Assembly (NCBI GenBank): GCA_964648485.1
Contig: CAZYOF010000002.1
Span: 1 to 64,000 of the forward strand
Direction: 5' to 3'
DNA: 64,000 nucleotides
Source: DAIOEK01 sp964648485
Lineage (GTDB): Bacteria; Chloroflexota; Anaerolineae; Anaerolineales; Anaerolineaceae
Below, in pieces: positions 33,734-42,462 of this stretch. A program made the position numbers and the translations under genes. The first letter of the stretch is position 1. The number at the start of each line of letters is the position of its first letter. Under the pieces are notes generated by a model. The model did no database searches. It was given only the letters and a program-made list of their open reading frames with translations, and had not been told where the DNA came from.

Positions 33734-34717
33734 ATGCAGATCAGTCATAGAACAACTCAGTCCTCGAAAAAATCTGGTTCATCCATACAGATAATTACAT
33801 CGAATACGGAATTAGCTCATCGATTGGCGCGAAAACCAAAGCCTGGAGAGCAATTGGTTAAATATCTCCTCTTGGCTTGTGGTCTGATCTCAATTCTGAC
33901 AACATTAGGCATCGTTTTTGAACTCGGTAAAGAGAGCCTCCTGTTTTTCCGAACACCCGGAGTAGACCTAATTGATTTCTTGACAAGGACGGAGTGGCAA
34001 CCTTCTATCGGAAAATATGGGGTATTGCCATTACTTACTGCTACACTTGTAACTTCATTGATATCCATGCTGGTAGCAATCCCGCTAGGATTGACAGCTG
34101 CGATTTACTTAAGTGAATATGCAAGTGATCGGGCACGAGCGATCCTCAAACCTGTTCTGGAAGTGCTTGCAGGAATCCCAACCATTGTTTATGGATATTT
34201 TGCCCTTACTTTTGTGACACCTATTCTTCGTGATGTTATCGGGAAAGAAAATGTTGGTGTCTATAATATGCTTTCTGCTGGTCTGGTGATGGGCGTTATG
34301 ATTTTGCCATTAATCAGTTCAATCTCTGAGGATGCACTACATGCAGTTCCTCATTCACTCAGGGAGGCAGCTTTTGGGTTGGGAGCTACCCGATTGGAAA
34401 CTGCGATGCAAGTAGTCGTTCCTGCAGCTTTTTCCGGAATTATCGCAGCCATCATTCTTGGAATTTCTAGAGCCATTGGAGAAACAATGATTGTTGCAGT
34501 GGCTGCAGGATCTGGTCCTGCCTTTACATTCAACCCACTTAAAGCGGCTGAAACTATGACCGGTTACATTGCCCGGATCAGCGGTGGAGATTTGGGTTAC
34601 GACACACCCGACTATAACAGTATTTTTGCTATAGGTTTATTGCTTTTCCTGGTTACGATGACGCTCAACCTTATCAGCCGTCAATTGGTTGCACGGTTTC
34701 GTGAGGTGTACGAATGA
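33734..34717 (+). CDS. pstC: Phosphate ABC transporter permease PstC
   Basis: A protein of 327 residues with six membrane helices and a hydrophilic N-terminal tail of about 45 residues. The binding-protein-dependent permease motif (EAAFGLGATRLETAMQVVVPAAFSGI, the EAA loop contacting PstB) is at about residues 217-240. Phosphate-permease marks VPLGLTAAIYLSEYA and LAGIPTIVYGYFAL are present. It overlaps pstA by 4 bases. No ribosome site is visible before the ATG. Confidence 0.95.
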   Translation: MQISHRTTQSSKKSGSSIQIITSNTELAHRLARKPKPGEQLVKYLLLACGLISILTTLGIVFELGKESLLFFRTPGVDLIDFLTRTEWQPSIGKYGVLPLLTATLVTSLISMLVAIPLGLTAAIYLSEYASDRARAILKPVLEVLAGIPTIVYGYFALTFVTPILRDVIGKENVGVYNMLSAGLVMGVMILPLISSISEDALHAVPHSLREAAFGLGATRLETAMQVVVPAAFSGIIAAIILGISRAIGETMIVAVAAGSGPAFTFNPLKAAETMTGYIARISGGDLGYDTPDYNSIFAIGLLLFLVTMTLNLISRQLVARFREVYE

Positions 34718-35943
34718 GTGATCATCAGGAAAATCCTCTGTCGTTAGCAATAAGTGTAATAAAACGGAATCGGCAAAGTACTTTTTGGCAACGGGTCTAC
34801 CTATCTGCGACCATAGTTGGAATCATTGCGCTTGCTGCACTGTTATATACGATTCTGAATGATACATTTGGATATGTCATTTTCGTTAATAAAGTGGAGC
34901 CAACTCAATTAACAAATTCATCTCTCGAAGATATTCCACAAAACGAACTTATTTCAATCCTTAAAAAAGAGTTATCAAAAGGTGAAATTAGCAGGTTGGA
35001 TAAAGAGAAACCGCTCGAAAACAGATCCATTGAAGACTTAAAAGCTTTACTTGTTGAAAAGGTAGTTCAACCAAAAGTCATTGAAAACTACACCTTGATG
35101 GAATCAATCTTCAAACGTAGTGAGATTAATAAAAAATTATTTGATACTCCTAATGGAAACCTGGTATTCCGATCCTGGTTTAATAAAACTCTACTGACCC
35201 GCTCTATGTCGAACAGACCGGAGACTGCAGGAATCCGCACTGCATTGTATGGTTCGCTGTGGATGATCTTAATTACGATACTTTTTGCCTTTCCGGTGGG
35301 CGTGGGAGCTGCCATCTATCTGGAAGAATATGCAACCAACTCTCGGTTAAATAAGATTATTCAAATAAATATTGATAACCTTGCCGGTGTGCCATCGATT
35401 GTGTATGGTATTTTAGGATTAGCGATTTTTGTCCGTGCTTTATCATTCCTGACCAGTGGGCAGATTATTGGTCTGGAGGGTGGAAATGGAAGAACACTAC
35501 TCTCGGCAGGTTTGACAATGGGGCTTCTTGTTTTACCATTAATAATCATCAACACACAAGAAGCTCTCCGATCTGTACCAGTAACCCTCAAACAAGCCAG
35601 TTTTGGGTTAGGTGCTACGCAATGGCAAACTATCTGGCATCATGTTCTGCCTTATGCCATGCCCGGAATCCTCACTGGTACTATTCTTGCCGTATCTCGG
35701 GCTATTGGAGAGACCGCTCCATTGATTATTGTAGGTGCCGCTACGCTGATTACCAAAGATCCCAGTGGGCCTTTCTCTCAATTTACAGTATTGCCAATTC
35801 AGATATACAATTGGATTACTCGCCCGCAGCAGGCTTATCATCATCTTGCTGCAGCAGCAATATTGGTTTTACTCATTTCATTATTATCTATTAATGCTGT
35901 TGCCATTCTTTTGCGTAACAGGTATTCGAGGCGAAATTCATGA
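34714..35943 (+). CDS. pstA: Phosphate ABC transporter permease PstA with N-terminal-loop insertion
   Basis: A protein of 409 residues, over 100 longer than typical PstA. After the first membrane helix (about 25-48) lies a charged Lys/Glu-rich stretch (about 60-165), expected outside the membrane, then the normal permease region with GAAIYLEEYA, LAGVPSIVYG, and an EAA loop QASFGLGATQWQTIWHHVLPYAMPGI. The insertion is absent from the E. coli protein; its role is unknown. It overlaps pstC and pstB by 4 bases each, so translation is coupled. Confidence 0.93.
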   Translation: MSDHQENPLSLAISVIKRNRQSTFWQRVYLSATIVGIIALAALLYTILNDTFGYVIFVNKVEPTQLTNSSLEDIPQNELISILKKELSKGEISRLDKEKPLENRSIEDLKALLVEKVVQPKVIENYTLMESIFKRSEINKKLFDTPNGNLVFRSWFNKTLLTRSMSNRPETAGIRTALYGSLWMILITILFAFPVGVGAAIYLEEYATNSRLNKIIQINIDNLAGVPSIVYGILGLAIFVRALSFLTSGQIIGLEGGNGRTLLSAGLTMGLLVLPLIIINTQEALRSVPVTLKQASFGLGATQWQTIWHHVLPYAMPGILTGTILAVSRAIGETAPLIIVGAATLITKDPSGPFSQFTVLPIQIYNWITRPQQAYHHLAAAAILVLLISLLSINAVAILLRNRYSRRNS

Positions 35944-36734
35944 TCGACTTTTCACATATCACTGACGATTCAACTCTGGCGATAGAAACCAGAGAGTTGA
36001 ATATCTTTTATGGCGATTTTCGGGCAGTAAAACAGGTAGATCTACCTGTGATCAGGCAAAAAATTACTGCCATTATCGGTCCCAGCGGCTGTGGAAAAAG
36101 CACTGTGTTACGGACTTTCAACCGGATGAACGATTTTATTAAGGGAGCACGAATAGAAGGGGAAGTGCTATTTCATGGGCATAACTTGTATGCACCTCAG
36201 GTCGACCCGGTGCAAGTGAGAAGATTGATTGGTATGGTTTTTCAAAAGCCCAATCCATTTCCTAAATCTATCTATGAAAATATTGCCTGGGGAGCACGAA
36301 TCAATGGCTACCAGGGAAGTTTTGATGATCTGGTAGAACAAACACTTCGGGCGGCTGCGTTATGGGATGAAGTAAAAGATCAGTTGCAGAAGAGCGCACT
36401 TGAACTATCCGGTGGGCAGCAGCAACGTCTTTGTATTGCGCGTGCTTTGGCAGTAAAACCGGAGATTATTTTAATGGATGAGCCATGCTCGGCACTGGAT
36501 CCTATTGCCACGTTGAAAATTGAAGAATTGATGCGTGACCTCTCTCAGAATTACACTATAATCATTGTTACACATAACATGCAACAGGCTGCCCGTGCTT
36601 CTGATTACACCGCGTTCTTTACTATGGACACAGACAGGGCGGGAATAATGGTCGAGTACAGCGATACCAGCCATATCTTTACCAACCCAAAAGACAAACG
36701 AACAGAAGATTACATTACCGGCAGGTTTGGCTAG
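35940..36734 (+). CDS. pstB: Phosphate ABC transporter ATP-binding protein PstB
   Basis: A protein of 264 residues. Walker A GPSGCGKST, Q-loop MVFQKPNPFPKSIYENI, signature LSGGQQQRLCIARALA, and Walker B ILMDEPCSALDP with switch-His in IIIVTHNMQQAARASD are complete. PNPFP is a PstB hallmark. It powers the PstCA channel at the inner membrane face. The start overlaps the pstA stop by 4 bases. Confidence 0.97.
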   Translation: MIDFSHITDDSTLAIETRELNIFYGDFRAVKQVDLPVIRQKITAIIGPSGCGKSTVLRTFNRMNDFIKGARIEGEVLFHGHNLYAPQVDPVQVRRLIGMVFQKPNPFPKSIYENIAWGARINGYQGSFDDLVEQTLRAAALWDEVKDQLQKSALELSGGQQQRLCIARALAVKPEIILMDEPCSALDPIATLKIEELMRDLSQNYTIIIVTHNMQQAARASDYTAFFTMDTDRAGIMVEYSDTSHIFTNPKDKRTEDYITGRFG

Positions 36735-36767
36735 GATACCTTTAGAGGATAACAGGAGATAGAACGA

Positions 36768-37460
36768 ATGCCACGAGAAACGCTGGATCGTGAAATAAAC
36801 CAACTTCAGGATGAAATCCTGACGCTGGGTAGTTTGGTCGAACAAAACATGCTTGACGCAATGAAAGCACTGCGAAGCAGGGATAAAGAGCAGACTCAAA
36901 AAGTCTTCCAAGTGGATCTGTTAGTCAACCAGAAAAGGTTTGCAATAGAAAGCTCAACCTTATTGGTAATTGCCACTCAACAACCCATGGCTCATGACCT
37001 GCGCCTGCTTGCAGCTATCCTTGAAGTTGCCAATGAATTAGAACGAATTGGTGATTATGCTAAAGGTATTGCTAAGATAAATATTTTGATTGATTATGAA
37101 GTTGTCGATGCGCCGATCAGGGATCTTGAAAAAATGGCCGAAACAGCTGTGAGTATGTTGCATCGATCTCTAACCGCTTTTATTGCAGAAGATATTGAAC
37201 TTGCCCGGGCTATCCCGGCGGATGATGATATTGTAGATAACCTTTATAAAACGGTCTATCGAAAACTGGTTGCCAGTATGATTGCAAATCCTGATGTGAT
37301 TGATCATGCAAATTATTACCTCTGGGCTGCACACAATTTAGAAAGGTCAGCGGATCGTGTCAGTAACATATGTGAACGAACTATTTTTGTTGTTACTGGA
37401 GAATTGCTGGAGGTTGCATCCAATGATCAAGATATTTTGGAAAGTGGAGCGATAAATTAA
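36768..37460 (+). CDS. phoU: Phosphate-signalling protein PhoU
   Basis: A protein of 230 residues with two three-helix PhoU repeats; the repeat motif appears at ELERIGDYAKGIAKINI and NLERSADRVSNICERTIF, each supplying the metal-binding Glu/Asp set. PhoU inhibits the phosphate sensor kinase when phosphate is plentiful. It lies 34 bases after pstB, with AGGAGA upstream, and leads directly into the kinase-like pair. Confidence 0.95.
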   Translation: MPRETLDREINQLQDEILTLGSLVEQNMLDAMKALRSRDKEQTQKVFQVDLLVNQKRFAIESSTLLVIATQQPMAHDLRLLAAILEVANELERIGDYAKGIAKINILIDYEVVDAPIRDLEKMAETAVSMLHRSLTAFIAEDIELARAIPADDDIVDNLYKTVYRKLVASMIANPDVIDHANYYLWAAHNLERSADRVSNICERTIFVVTGELLEVASNDQDILESGAIN

Positions 37461-37478
37461 TCCAGAAAGGGGGTTTAT

Positions 37479-38219
37479 ATGCTTCAGCCCAATCCATATC
37501 CTGGAAAATTAATAGTCGTTGAAGGGATTGACGGATCAGGTAAATCCACCCAGATTGACCTGCTCAGTAAATGGCTTCGATCGCAGGGTAGGTCTGTCTA
37601 TTTTTCTGAATGGAATTCTTCTGATCTGGTAAAAAGCACAACCCGATTAGGTAAAGACCAAAAAGTATTCACACCAACTACATTTTCACTTATACAGGCA
37701 ACAGATTTTGCCGATAGATGGCAGAACCGAATTTTGCCAATGTTAAAAGCTGGCGCGATTGTCCTGGCGGATAGGTTTGCATTCACTGCTTTTGCCCGTG
37801 ATGTAACCCGTGGGGTGGATAGATTATGGGTTAGGAACCTGTATAGTTTTGCCCTCATGCCTGACATCGCTTTGTATTTTGCTGTACCCCTGGATATCGC
37901 TGTGGAAAGAATAACCTCTGCCAGGGCGAAAATTAAATATTACGAAGCTGGAATGGACCTGGGACTTTCCGACAACAAGGTAACCAGCTTTCGCTTATTC
38001 CAGCAGATGATTGTTGATGAATACGAAAAAATGGTACCCGAATTTGGATTGATCAAGATTGATGGGACCTTACCAGTGCAGAAGCAGCAAAAGCAGGTTC
38101 GTACGGTTGTGAAAGGTTTACTTAAAACCCACGGCATTTTAGAGCCTGGCGTCATTGCTCAGGAGCTACAAATCCCAAGTGAATTAGAATCTACATCCGA
38201 AGAGGGAGGTGCAGCATGA
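37479..38219 (+). CDS. Thymidylate-kinase-like P-loop protein A (canonical Walker A)
   Basis: A protein of 246 residues. Walker A GIDGSGKST spans residues 16-24 with Lys22. ADRFAFTAFARD occupies the position of the DR(Y/F)xxS stretch of thymidylate kinase, and a lid-like ERITSARAKIKYYEAG follows. Both dTMP kinases and PPK2 polyphosphate kinases share this P-loop family and lid arrangement, so a nucleotide or polyphosphate substrate is possible. It lies 19 bases after phoU (AAAGGGGG site) and overlaps paralogue B by 4 bases. A normal tmk is probably elsewhere; this copy belongs to the Pho unit. Substrate not determinable from sequence. Confidence 0.75.
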   Translation: MLQPNPYPGKLIVVEGIDGSGKSTQIDLLSKWLRSQGRSVYFSEWNSSDLVKSTTRLGKDQKVFTPTTFSLIQATDFADRWQNRILPMLKAGAIVLADRFAFTAFARDVTRGVDRLWVRNLYSFALMPDIALYFAVPLDIAVERITSARAKIKYYEAGMDLGLSDNKVTSFRLFQQMIVDEYEKMVPEFGLIKIDGTLPVQKQQKQVRTVVKGLLKTHGILEPGVIAQELQIPSELESTSEEGGAA

Positions 38220-38914
38220 AGGAAAATCGCTTCTATGGTGCTGGCTTTCCATATTTGAATGTCAAGAACCTTACCGGGAAACTCATTGTTCTGGAAGGGA
38301 CAGACGGAGTAGGAAGATCGACACAAATACAACTCCTCCGCCGCTGGTTGGAAGATGAAGGTTATGCCGTTTCAGATACGGGTCTGCGAAGGTCTCCCTT
38401 GACTCAACCGGGTCTTGAGGCTGCAAAAACTGGGCATACACTCAGCCCTTTAACAATGAGCTTATTCTATGCAACAGATTTTGCCGACCGGCTGGAAAAT
38501 CAGATTATTCCTGCATTAAAAGCAGGTTTTTACGTTCTTTCAGATCGTTATTTCTTCTCTATCATGGCAAGGGATATCGTCAGGGGGGCTGATTCTGAAT
38601 GGGTTCGTTCTGTGTATGGATTTGCTCTGAAACCTGATATGGTCTTTTACTTAAAATGTGATCTACCTCATATGATTGCACGAATGGTAAACGGGCGTGG
38701 TTTCGATTATTGGGAATCGGGGATGGATATTCATTGTGCAGACAACCTGTACGACAGCTTTGTTAGTTACCAGGGAAGCCTGATGAAAGAATATGACAAT
38801 CTAGCTCAGGAATATGATTTCGTTATGGTGGATGGCAATAAGCCGATACCCGAAGTGTTTGATGAATTAAAAAAAGGTTTGAAAGCTTTTATCAAGAAAA
38901 GCGGGAAAAAATAG
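38216..38914 (+). CDS. Thymidylate-kinase-like P-loop protein B (Walker A Lys replaced by Arg)
   Basis: A protein of 232 residues, paralogous to the preceding one along its length: VLEGTDGVGRSTQ (residues 25-37) aligns with the A copy, but Arg34 stands where the invariant Walker A Lys should be. The DRY position (SDRYFFSIMARDIVRGAD) and the ADNLYDSF region are retained. Loss of the P-loop Lys normally abolishes phosphotransfer, while fold and partner surface may stay, so I infer a regulatory or structural partner of A, perhaps a heterodimer. The ATGA overlap with A gives equal translation. An intrinsic terminator ends the Pho unit after it. Confidence 0.7.
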   Translation: MKENRFYGAGFPYLNVKNLTGKLIVLEGTDGVGRSTQIQLLRRWLEDEGYAVSDTGLRRSPLTQPGLEAAKTGHTLSPLTMSLFYATDFADRLENQIIPALKAGFYVLSDRYFFSIMARDIVRGADSEWVRSVYGFALKPDMVFYLKCDLPHMIARMVNGRGFDYWESGMDIHCADNLYDSFVSYQGSLMKEYDNLAQEYDFVMVDGNKPIPEVFDELKKGLKAFIKKSGKK

Positions 38915-38938
38915 TTATTTATTAAATGATTAAGTAAG

Positions 38939-38975
38939 ACAGATCTGGAAGAAATTTCTTCTGGATCTGTTTTTA
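38939..38975 (+). terminator. Terminator closing the pst-phoU-kinase unit
   Basis: A long stem: ACAGATC pairs with GATCTGT, then a short internal mismatch and AAGAA with TTCTT, followed by TTTTT. It lies 24 bases after the second kinase-like gene and separates that unit from the CHAD operon. Confidence 0.85.
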
Positions 38976-38989
38976 CATTATTCTGGGTA

Positions 38990-39018
38990 TTGCATTTTCT
39001 CTGTGCATTTTGTTTAAT
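38990..39018 (+). promoter_or_regulatory. Promoter of the CHAD operon (near-leaderless)
   Basis: TTGCAT and TTTAAT with a 17-base spacer. The predicted start is about 3-5 bases before the ATG at 39028, and no Shine-Dalgarno precedes it. Confidence 0.5.
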
Positions 39019-39027
39019 TAGTGAACC

Positions 39028-40128
39028 ATGGATAATTCAAATGATCAGGTGACACGTATTTTTGGTGCCCAAATCATGTTGCGCCAATTACAGGCAATGT
39101 GGATTGAAGTAAATGGGGTTTTAGAAGCACATGATATTGAGTGTATTCATCGCATGAGAGTGGCATCACGAAGACTCAGAGCAGCTCAAGCGGTTTTTGA
39201 CAAACTTGTATTCAGAAAAAAAGCTCGAAAATGGGAGCTAGCTATCCGCAGGGTAACCCGTGCTCTGGGTATGGCGCGTGATTTAGACATCCAACTTGAA
39301 ACCATCAGGCGTTTTCGATTAACGGTTATGGATCCCCGTTGCGTAGCTGGCTCAAACCGCCTTTTTCTCCGTCTGTTACAACGACGTGCTGAAGCGCAAC
39401 GAGATGTCATTACAGAAGTAACTCGTTTTAATAAATCGGAAATTGTTAGAGCTGCTCAAACTCAGTTAGAAAAGATCATACCAGTACCTGACCTTGTTGA
39501 AGTAGAAGATCCATTTTTGCGAAATATGGCAGCTCAGGGTATCTATGCAAAATTGCAGGAATTTCTTGCTTACGAACCTTTTGTCGATAAACCGGAGGTA
39601 ACAACCGAATTACATGCAATGCGGATTGCTGCGAAACGCCTACGCTATACAATCGAGATCTTTGCCCCGCTATTTCCTGATACACAAAAAAACTGGTTAA
39701 AAGTACTCAAAGATATTCAGGATGCTCTTGGATATATGCACGATTGTGATGTCTGGGAGGTTTTTCTTCCGGAATTTGTTAATGAAGAAAAGCAACTTAC
39801 CTTAGACTATTTTGGTAATTTGCGGGGATTTAAAGGTTTGCTCCCGGGTATAGAAGTTTTCAGACATAACAGGGTTTCGGAAAGGCAGAGAAGGTATTCT
39901 GAGTTTTTTGGATTATGGCAACAATCTGTCCGCAAACAAATCTGGAAAAAGTTGGATTCCCGCATGCAAAAGATTTTAGCATTACCAGAACCAAGCGAAG
40001 AATCCATTACGGATGAAATCAATGAGGAAATTTTGGTAAATAATGAACAGACTAACCAGGAAATTTCTGAAGAAAAATTAGTTGAAAATATGGAGGGAAT
40101 GAAGAATGAAGATAGCAGTGATCAGTGA
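39028..40128 (+). CDS. CHAD-domain protein (polyphosphate-binding helical domain)
   Basis: A protein of 366 residues. Two helical repeats carry conserved His/Arg/Lys sets: IHRMRVASRRLRAAQAVFD (about 36-54) and LHAMRIAAKRLRYTIEIF, typical of CHAD domains, which bind polyphosphate granules. The last 40 residues are a Glu/Asn-rich acidic tail. With the downstream phosphoesterase and Ppx-type HD protein it looks like a polyphosphate-handling set next to the Pho unit. Its end overlaps the next start by 23 bases. CHAD is binding, not catalysis, so a targeting role is most likely. Confidence 0.88.
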   Translation: MDNSNDQVTRIFGAQIMLRQLQAMWIEVNGVLEAHDIECIHRMRVASRRLRAAQAVFDKLVFRKKARKWELAIRRVTRALGMARDLDIQLETIRRFRLTVMDPRCVAGSNRLFLRLLQRRAEAQRDVITEVTRFNKSEIVRAAQTQLEKIIPVPDLVEVEDPFLRNMAAQGIYAKLQEFLAYEPFVDKPEVTTELHAMRIAAKRLRYTIEIFAPLFPDTQKNWLKVLKDIQDALGYMHDCDVWEVFLPEFVNEEKQLTLDYFGNLRGFKGLLPGIEVFRHNRVSERQRRYSEFFGLWQQSVRKQIWKKLDSRMQKILALPEPSEESITDEINEEILVNNEQTNQEISEEKLVENMEGMKNEDSSDQ

Positions 40129-40855
40129 CATTCATGCCAATCTTTTTGCGCTGGAAGCCGTTCTTGCACACGCAGAAAGCCAGGGGATAAAGTTTTTCTG
40201 GTGTTTGGGTGACCAGATCCAATTCAACGCTTTTCCTGACCAGGTGGTAAAGACTATTCGCAAGCTGGATCCAGTTGCTATACAGGGCAATGTAGATAAA
40301 GCTATTTTAAAAATCGGAAAAAAGAAGGAAGAACAAATCGCGGATGAGGAAATGCCTTTTTATTGGACATATAAACAACTATCCAGGAAAAACCGTGAAT
40401 ATCTGACAGATTTACCATCAACAACAAAAGTAAAATTAAAGGGTTATCGATTTCTACTTACACATGGAAGCCCAAAGCATATCGCGGATAATATTTATGA
40501 AGACACACCAGATGAGTATCTCCGAGAACTGACAAAATTAACCAGGGCAGATTATATCCTTTGCGGTCACACGCACAAACCATTTATCAGGGAAGTTGAT
40601 GGAATAGGATTTATTAATCCTGGATCTGTAGGTAAACCAGTTGATGGAGATCCCAGGGCATCTTATTGTGTGATTCAGATAAAAAAGGGGTTTGTTACTA
40701 TCGATCATTATCGTGTTGAATACGATCTTGCCGCGGCTTTAAAGGCAATGCGAGAATATACTCTACCGGAAATCTATATTCGTGCTCTTGAAGCTTCGGT
40801 ATTGCAAAGCCAGCTTACAAATCCCGAACCTGATAAGGAAAAAACGGATGGATGA
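40106..40855 (+). CDS. YfcE/MPE-type metallophosphoesterase
   Basis: A protein of 249 residues. Metal-binding motifs of the calcineurin-like family occur in order: DIHAN (D-x-H), GDQ, GNVD, THGS and GHTH. It probably hydrolyses a phosphodiester or phosphate ester, possibly polyphosphate or its nucleotide derivative, given the neighbours. GGAGGG precedes the ATG; its stop overlaps the HD-gene start by 8 bases. Substrate unproven. Confidence 0.9.
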   Translation: MKIAVISDIHANLFALEAVLAHAESQGIKFFWCLGDQIQFNAFPDQVVKTIRKLDPVAIQGNVDKAILKIGKKKEEQIADEEMPFYWTYKQLSRKNREYLTDLPSTTKVKLKGYRFLLTHGSPKHIADNIYEDTPDEYLRELTKLTRADYILCGHTHKPFIREVDGIGFINPGSVGKPVDGDPRASYCVIQIKKGFVTIDHYRVEYDLAAALKAMREYTLPEIYIRALEASVLQSQLTNPEPDKEKTDG

Positions 40856-41438
40856 TGGTTTGTTGCAGGCAGTTCATCAATTTGCGAAGACATGTCTTGA
40901 TGATCTAACGCATACAGAGCAAGTCGTAAAAAACTCATTACAACTTTTTGATTCCCTCCATCCGCTCCATCATTGTGGCGAGGTTGAAAGGAATTGGCTG
41001 CTTTATGGAGCCTTGCTTCATGATATTGGTTGGGCTCAAGGTTGGCAGGAGCATCATAAAAAATCATTAAAGATGATTCTTGATAATCAAATTTTACCAA
41101 TGAGTGGTAAAGAGAAACTCATTATAGGTTCAATTGCTCGTTATCATCGCAAGGCGCTTCCAGCTTTAAAGCACGATCATTATGCAGCTTTACAGCCAGG
41201 TGAACGTAAAACAGTATCAAAGATGGCAGCAATACTGCGGATCGCAGATGCATTGGATTACAATCATAAAAACAATTTGCTAACCACCACTGCAATAATT
41301 ACCCCAACAGATGTGGTTTTAACTTGTCAGGTATCTGCGTATTCTTCAGATGAGGAAAAGCAGGCATATAAAAAAGCAGATCTGTTTGAGCAGATATATA
41401 AACGAAGACTATACTTACGGTTTCAGGAATCAATTTAA
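40848..41438 (+). CDS. Stand-alone HD-domain protein resembling the Ppx/GppA C-terminus
   Basis: A protein of 196 residues from the ATG at 40848. The pattern HTEQVVKNSLQLFDSL, ERNWLLYGALLHDIG (HD pair), then HHKKSLKMILDNQILPMSGKEKLIIGSIARYHRKALP, and ILRIADALDYN follows the C-terminal HD half of exopolyphosphatase/pppGpp phosphohydrolase. The usual N-terminal actin-like half is absent and not encoded nearby. In full Ppx the HD half extends the polyphosphate channel; alone, it may act as a phosphohydrolase or a binding partner of the CHAD protein. Last gene of the operon. Confidence 0.85.
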   Translation: MDDGLLQAVHQFAKTCLDDLTHTEQVVKNSLQLFDSLHPLHHCGEVERNWLLYGALLHDIGWAQGWQEHHKKSLKMILDNQILPMSGKEKLIIGSIARYHRKALPALKHDHYAALQPGERKTVSKMAAILRIADALDYNHKNNLLTTTAIITPTDVVLTCQVSAYSSDEEKQAYKKADLFEQIYKRRLYLRFQESI

Positions 41439-41483
41439 CACATAAGCACCGCCAGAAAATTTGCGATGCTTATGTGTTTGTTA
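41439..41483. terminator. Bidirectional terminator between HD and Hsp20 genes
   Basis: A 10-bp perfect stem, CACATAAGCA with TGCTTATGTG, followed on the plus strand by TTTGTTATAC. It directly abuts the HD-gene stop. Confidence 0.8.
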
Positions 41484-41503
41484 TACATTTCTTCAACTAG
41501 AAG

Positions 41504-42013
41504 TTACCCTGCCTTGACTTCAATTCTTTTCTTATTTGTAATTACATTTTCTGGTTTGGGTATGATTATTTCGAGCACCCCTTTTTTAAATGTAGCTTCA
41601 ACTTTATCGAAATCCACTTCTCCTGGAAGTTCAATACTGCGGCGGAACGCACCGTAGCTACGCTCGATTTTGTGGAATGAACGCTCTTTTTCTTCCCGTT
41701 CAATTTTCTTTTCGCCGCTGATTGAAATTACACCATTCTCGAGTGTGATGTTGATATCTTTTTCGTCCATGCCAGGGAGATCAGCGGTAATCCGAATTTC
41801 CTTTTCGCTTTCACTGACATCCATACTGGGTGAAAAACCTCCAGACATTTCACCCATTCTACGGAAAGGAGTCATTGAAAATGGATCCTGAAAGAAATCT
41901 TCAATCATTCGGTTCAGATCGCTCCGAAATTCATAAGGATCGTATTCCTGCCTTCTTTGTATGGAATATTTATCCTTATCCTTGTTCCAGGGTAATAAAT
42001 CTGAAATAGGCAT
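41504..42013 (-). CDS. Hsp20-family small heat-shock protein 1
   Basis: A protein of 169 residues. The alpha-crystallin domain spans about residues 65-155: PSMDVSESEKEIRITADLPGMDEKDINITLENGVISISGEKKI, a Lys/Glu loop, FRRSIELPGEVDFDKVEATFKKGVLEIIIPK. The N-terminal arm (residues 1-60) is longer than in its neighbours and contains DPYEFRSDLNRMIEDFFQDPF. An ATP-independent holdase for unfolding proteins. GGAGGTG precedes the ATG. Third gene in the minus-strand operon. Confidence 0.92.
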   Translation of the reverse strand: MPISDLLPWNKDKDKYSIQRRQEYDPYEFRSDLNRMIEDFFQDPFSMTPFRRMGEMSGGFSPSMDVSESEKEIRITADLPGMDEKDINITLENGVISISGEKKIEREEKERSFHKIERSYGAFRRSIELPGEVDFDKVEATFKKGVLEIIIPKPENVITNKKRIEVKAG

Positions 42014-42036
42014 AAAACACCTCCAGTTTTTACTAA

Positions 42037-42447
42037 TTAACTGCCTGTACTTATCTTAATTTGATGTGCTTTTGCCGGCCCAGCTTTGGGTAAGACTAAC
42101 TTAAGAACACCATCTGTAACTGTTGCTTCGATCTTTTCTTGATCGATGACATCGGTCAGAACAAAACTTCTGGTATAGTCACCAATTCCATATTCCGATA
42201 AAACCATGGTATAGCCTTCCGGGTGCTGCAAATTAGTCTCAGCCTGAATCGTCAGCACGTTTTTTTCAAGAGTGATTTGCACATGGTCTCGATCAGAACC
42301 TGGCACATCAACAAGGATTGTGTACTGATCTCCATTTTCGAGAATATCTGTAAGCGGAGAGTATAAATGCTTGTTGCGCTGGGGTTGATCTACAACATCT
42401 TTTTCAGCCAGATCTCTGCGGCTTTTCATAAGCTCTTTCTCTGTCAT
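42037..42447 (-). CDS. Hsp20-family small heat-shock protein 2
   Basis: A protein of 136 residues. The alpha-crystallin domain covers most of it: PLTDILENGDQYTILVDVPGSDRDHVQITLEKNVLTIQAE, and SFVLTDVIDQEKIEATVTDGVLKLVLPKA. The N-terminal arm is short and basic. AGGAGG precedes the ATG. The middle gene of three; the three proteins are divergent enough to be paralogues forming mixed oligomers, which is inference. Confidence 0.92.
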   Translation of the reverse strand: MTEKELMKSRRDLAEKDVVDQPQRNKHLYSPLTDILENGDQYTILVDVPGSDRDHVQITLEKNVLTIQAETNLQHPEGYTMVLSEYGIGDYTRSFVLTDVIDQEKIEATVTDGVLKLVLPKAGPAKAHQIKISTGS

Positions 42448-42462
42448 TTCTACCTCCTACCC

